NCBI GenBank assembly: GCA_003484865.1
Contig: DMZT01000456.1
Location: 1 to 7,739 of the forward strand
Length of the DNA stretch: 7,739 bases
Direction: 5' to 3'
Source of the DNA: Stenotrophomonas sp.
Lineage (GTDB): Bacteria; Pseudomonadota; Gammaproteobacteria; Xanthomonadales; Xanthomonadaceae
Made by a program: the position numbers and the translations under genes
In this document: positions 4,863 to 7,739 of the stretch, piece after piece
Layout of the letters: every line of letters starts with the position of its first letter
How positions within the stretch are numbered: position 1 is the stretch's first letter
The notes under the pieces: model-generated
The model's input: only the letters and a program-made list of their open reading frames with translations
Databases searched by the model: none
What the model was told of the DNA's origin: nothing

Positions 4863-5927
4863 GTGAAGCAGAAAGCGTTGGTGGTCGGTGCAACGGGCAT
4901 CGTGGGCAGTGCACTGATACAACGACTGCTGCAGGAGGGCTGGGACGTCCACGGCCTGGCCCGTCGGCCCGATTCGCTGCCCGCCGGCGCCCACGGCGTC
5001 TGCGCCGACCTGCGCGATGCGCAGGCCACGCGCGCCGCGCTGTCCGGACTGGCCCCCGCGCACGTGTTCATCACCACCTGGTCCCGGCAGGCCAACGAGG
5101 CCGAAAACATCCGGGTCAACAGCGCGATGGTGCGCCATCTGCTGGATGCACTGCAGCCAGCCGGCAGCGTGCAGCATGTGGCACTGGTCACGGGCCTGAA
5201 GCATTACCTGGGACCGTTCGAGGCGTACGCGCAGGGCAACCTGCCGCAGACGCCCTTCCGTGAAGAACAACCGCGCCTGCCCGTGGACAACTTCTACTAC
5301 GCACAGGAAGACGAGGTGTTTGCCGCCGCCGCCCGCGATGGCTTCCACTGGAGCGTGCATCGCCCGCATACCGTGATCGGCGCAGCGGTGGGCAATGCCA
5401 TGAACATGGGCACCACGCTGGCCGTGCATGCCACCCTGTGCCGCCACACCGGGCGCCCGTTCCAGTTCCCCGGCTCCCTCGCGCAGTGGGACGGGCTGAC
5501 CGACATGACCGATGCCGGACAGCTGGCACGGCACCTGTTGTGGGCGACGCAGACCCCGGCCGCCGCCAACCAGGCCTTCAACGTGGTCAATGGCGATGTG
5601 TTCCGCTGGCGCTGGATGTGGGGCCGGATCGCCGCGTGGTTCGATATCGAGGCCGTGCCGTTCAGTGGTCAGGTCCGTCCGCTCGCCGAGCAGATGGCCG
5701 ATGATGCCGCGCTGTGGTCGTCGCTGGCCGCCACCCACGGCCTGGCCGAGTCTGACATTCACCAGCTGATCTCGCCCTGGCACACCGATGCCGATCTCGG
5801 GCGCCCGCTGGAAGTGGTGACGGACATGTCCAAGAGCCGCCGGATGGGGTTCCTGGATTACCAGCCCAGTGACGATGCGTTCTTCGCGCTGTTCACGCGG
5901 CTGCGGGCGGCGCGGTTGATTCCCTGA
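4863..5927 (+). CDS. PRISE-like short-chain dehydrogenase/reductase (NAD(P)H enone reductase)
   Basis: This is a 354-residue extended/atypical SDR of the progesterone-5-beta-reductase/iridoid-synthase-like group, usually annotated in bacteria as an NAD-dependent epimerase. Known members reduce the C=C bond of enones with NADPH. The Rossmann motif is GATGIVG (residues 9-15), followed by ARRP (33-36), whose arginines suggest NADPH. The hallmark VTGLKHYLGPFE (109-120) carries Lys113, and NFYYAQED (143-150) carries the Tyr145/146 pair. A Lys-to-Tyr distance of 32-33 matches the plant enzymes, where the Lys and Tyr are catalytic and the usual SDR YxxxK is absent. RPHTVIG (167-173) and FNVVNGDVFRWRWMW (239-253) also fit the group. 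The GTG start follows AGAGG with a seven-base spacer. The gene is divergent from an HxlR regulator, which probably controls it. Its natural substrate is unknown; detoxification of reactive enones or quinone-like compounds is an inference. Confidence 0.88.
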   Translation: MKQKALVVGATGIVGSALIQRLLQEGWDVHGLARRPDSLPAGAHGVCADLRDAQATRAALSGLAPAHVFITTWSRQANEAENIRVNSAMVRHLLDALQPAGSVQHVALVTGLKHYLGPFEAYAQGNLPQTPFREEQPRLPVDNFYYAQEDEVFAAAARDGFHWSVHRPHTVIGAAVGNAMNMGTTLAVHATLCRHTGRPFQFPGSLAQWDGLTDMTDAGQLARHLLWATQTPAAANQAFNVVNGDVFRWRWMWGRIAAWFDIEAVPFSGQVRPLAEQMADDAALWSSLAATHGLAESDIHQLISPWHTDADLGRPLEVVTDMSKSRRMGFLDYQPSDDAFFALFTRLRAARLIP

Positions 5928-5946
5928 GGCGCTGCCGCGCAGCGCT
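5928..5946 (+). terminator. GC-rich stem-loop directly after the reductase stop
   Basis: GCGCTGC (5929-5935) pairs perfectly with GCAGCGC (5939-5945) around a CGC loop, and an outer G.U pair is possible. It starts one base after the TGA. There is no T-run behind it, so it may serve as a Rho-dependent or transcript-stabilising hairpin more than as a true intrinsic terminator. Confidence 0.35.
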
Positions 5947-6006
5947 GGGAGGGTTCCACAGCGACACCCCGCAGCGATACGCTAGGGCGGCCGCCCCCCG
6001 CTGATC

Positions 6007-6011
6007 GCAGG
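6007..6011 (+). promoter_or_regulatory. Ribosome binding site that decides a TTG start
   Basis: GCAGG lies six bases before the TTG at 6018. No in-frame ATG or GTG exists between the preceding gene and the first PAS domain, so this site and the TTG are the best start for the sensor kinase. Confidence 0.45.
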
Positions 6012-6017
6012 TACCGC

Positions 6018-7739
6018 TTGAGCTCTTCACCTACCACGGGTTCCCACGGCGAACGGGATACCGAGCGCGTCAAACTGGCGCTGGCCGCCGGCGCAATCAT
6101 CGGCACCTGGTTCTGGGATGTCGCCCGCGACAGTCTGACCATCGACGATGCCCTCGCCGAGGTGCATGGCCTGGACCCCGCACTCGCGCGCAGTGAACTG
6201 CGCCTGGAGCAGGTGGTGTCCGCCGTTCACCCCGAGGACCGCCCGGGTCTGGCGGAGGCGATCGCCGACGCCGTGCGTCGTGGCGGTCGCTATGCCCACC
6301 AGTACCGCACCCGCGGCGCGGACGGTGCCTATCGCTGGATCGAGGCCATCGGCCGGGTCGATCTGGATGCCAGCGGAAACGCGGTCGGGTTTCCCGGCGT
6401 GCTGATCGACATCGATGACCGCAGGCGGGTGGAGGCCGAGCGTGACCAGGCGCAGACCCTGCTGCGTTCGTTCGTGGAGGCCGCGCCGGGTGTGGTGTAC
6501 GCCAAGGACCGCCAGGGCCGGATCCTGATCGGCAACCGTGGCACCACCGATCTGATCGGTCTGCCACCCGAGGTGTATGTGGGGCGCACCGATGCCGAAC
6601 TGCTCAGCGACCCGGCCCAGGCCGCCACGGTGATGGCCACCGACGAGCGGGTCATGGCCAGCGGGCAGACCGAGCAGCTCGAAGAAGACGTGAGCTTTGC
6701 CGATGGCCGGCGCGCCTGCTGGCTGTCCACCAAATCGCCGTTGCGTGATGCCGACGGAACCGTGGTGGGCTTGGTCGGCACCTCGCTGGACATCACCGAC
6801 CGCAAGGCGGCCGAAGCCCGTCATGCTGAAGTGGAGGAGCGCTATCGGCTGGCCGCGCAGGCCACCAACGATGCGATCTGGGACTGGCGCATCTCCGATG
6901 GTCACGTGATCTGGAACGAGGCACTGACCACGCTGTTCGGCCATGCGCTGAGCGAAACCAGCGCGCAGTGGTGGCTGGACCATATCCACCCCGACGACCG
7001 GGCGCGCGTCGATGCGGATATCCATGCCGTGATCGAGGGCGACGGTACCGCGTGGAACAACGAATACCGGTTCCGCCGCGCCGATGGCAGTTTCGCCTCC
7101 GTGCTCGACCGCGGCACCGTCCTGCGTGGTGCGGTGGGCGAGCCGCTGCGGATGATCGGCGCGATGCTGGATCTGACCGTGCGTGAAGCCGCCGAGGCCG
7201 CCCTGGCCAAAAGCGAGGAGCGCCTGCGGTTTGCCACCGAGGCAGGCGACATGGGCTTCTGGGATGTCGACCTGGTGGCGGACGCCTTGATCTGGCCGCC
7301 CCGGACCAAGGCGATGTTCGGCATCTCCGCCGATGTTCCGGTGTCGCTGCGTGATTTCAACGAAGGCATCCACCCCGACGACCGTGCAGCGACCCTCGCC
7401 GCCTTTGCCGCCGCGGCTGATCCGGCCCAGCGCGCGCTCTATGACGTGGAGTACCGCACGGTCGGCAAGGAAGACGGGATCGTGCGCTGGGTCGCGGCCA
7501 AGGGCCGGGGTCACTTCGAGGGCGACCGCTGCGTGCGCGTGGTGGGGGTGGTGATCGAGATCACCGCGCGCAAGATCGCCGACGCCCGCTTGAAGGAATT
7601 GAACGAGCAGCTGGAAAGCCGCGTGCTCGAAGAGGTCGCCGAACGCACCCGCGTGGAAGATGCGCTTCGGCAGAGTCAGAAGATGGAGGCCGTCGGCCAG
7701 CTCACCGGCGGTATCGCCCACGACTTCAACAACATGCTG
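6018..7739 (+). CDS. Multi-PAS sensor histidine kinase, 3' end outside window
   Basis: The frame stays open from a TTG at 6018 to the window end, giving 574 residues without a stop. Four PAS domains are visible: PAS1 about 20-132 ([24 protein letters not shown]), PAS2 about 148-262 ([15 protein letters not shown], ending DITDRK), PAS3 about 274-390 (AIWDW, IHPDDR, RRADGSF), PAS4 about 396-518 ([19 protein letters not shown]). PAS1, 3 and 4 have the HPxDR motif of PAS_3 domains; PAS2 is a different subtype. A coiled coil (about 520-555) leads to [21 protein letters not shown], the H-box with phospho-acceptor His568. The ATPase domain and any receiver lie beyond the window. This H-box style is common in hybrid kinases. 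No membrane helix or signal peptide is present, so sensing is cytoplasmic. I see no LOV flavin-cysteine motif. The ligand is unknown. Confidence 0.88.
   Translation, partial: MSSSPTTGSHGERDTERVKLALAAGAIIGTWFWDVARDSLTIDDALAEVHGLDPALARSELRLEQVVSAVHPEDRPGLAEAIADAVRRGGRYAHQYRTRGADGAYRWIEAIGRVDLDASGNAVGFPGVLIDIDDRRRVEAERDQAQTLLRSFVEAAPGVVYAKDRQGRILIGNRGTTDLIGLPPEVYVGRTDAELLSDPAQAATVMATDERVMASGQTEQLEEDVSFADGRRACWLSTKSPLRDADGTVVGLVGTSLDITDRKAAEARHAEVEERYRLAAQATNDAIWDWRISDGHVIWNEALTTLFGHALSETSAQWWLDHIHPDDRARVDADIHAVIEGDGTAWNNEYRFRRADGSFASVLDRGTVLRGAVGEPLRMIGAMLDLTVREAAEAALAKSEERLRFATEAGDMGFWDVDLVADALIWPPRTKAMFGISADVPVSLRDFNEGIHPDDRAATLAAFAAAADPAQRALYDVEYRTVGKEDGIVRWVAAKGRGHFEGDRCVRVVGVVIEITARKIADARLKELNEQLESRVLEEVAERTRVEDALRQSQKMEAVGQLTGGIAHDFNNML

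Noticed and set aside
4773..5783. A 336-codon minus-strand frame opposite the reductase
   Set aside because: The plus-strand reductase has full family motifs. This frame also overlaps the hxlR start and shows no recognisable domain.
5955..5983. Possible promoter for the PAS kinase (TCCACA and TACGCT, 17 bases apart)
   Set aside because: The match to the -10 consensus is only three of six, too weak to separate from chance.
6027..7721. A 564-codon minus-strand open frame opposite the PAS kinase
   Set aside because: It mirrors the codon structure of the kinase on the other strand. The plus frame has four PAS domains and an H-box, while this one has only low-complexity His/Gly/Ala-rich sequence.

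Overview
The window is GC-rich DNA with densely packed genes and coding frames that strongly prefer G or C at the third codon position. The gene set suggests a free-living gammaproteobacterium, most likely of the Xanthomonadaceae (Stenotrophomonas, Pseudoxanthomonas or Luteimonas type). That placement is inferred from composition and protein style, not from a search. No rRNA, tRNA, CRISPR array, insertion sequence or phage gene is visible.

Layout. (1) 18-361: two very small genes joined by an ATGA overlap, a 47-residue single-pass membrane peptide and a 67-residue soluble protein. (2) 437-1006: an exported NTF2/SnoaL-like protein with four cysteines. (3) 1033-4145: an efflux-type module. A TetR-family repressor gene faces away from a two-gene operon of 12-TM major facilitator transporters. 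The second transporter resembles the purine-ribonucleoside exporter NepI, and the two genes overlap as TGATG. The divergent intergenic region carries two copies of an ACATAC-N5-GTATGT-type inverted repeat placed over the probable promoters. (4) 4142-4395: a short region with a cluster of GACC/GGTC inverted repeats and a doubtful 62-codon membrane ORF. (5) 4396-5927: an HxlR-family regulator divergent from a short-chain dehydrogenase of the progesterone-5-beta-reductase/iridoid-synthase-like (PRISE) group, with a perfect 6+6 palindrome between them. (6) 6018-7739: the first 574 codons of a four-PAS sensor histidine kinase. It starts at a TTG codon and runs off the window end just after the phospho-acceptor histidine.

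How it fits together. Two self-contained regulator-plus-effector modules lie side by side: TetR with two exporters, and a single-cysteine HxlR with an enone reductase. Both look like responses to toxic small molecules, one by export and one by reduction of electrophilic enones. This is inference from family and arrangement. The families are all known. The least ordinary parts are the bacterial PRISE/HxlR pair, the pairing of two unlike MFS pumps under one double operator, and the overlapping hairpins near 4142-4195.
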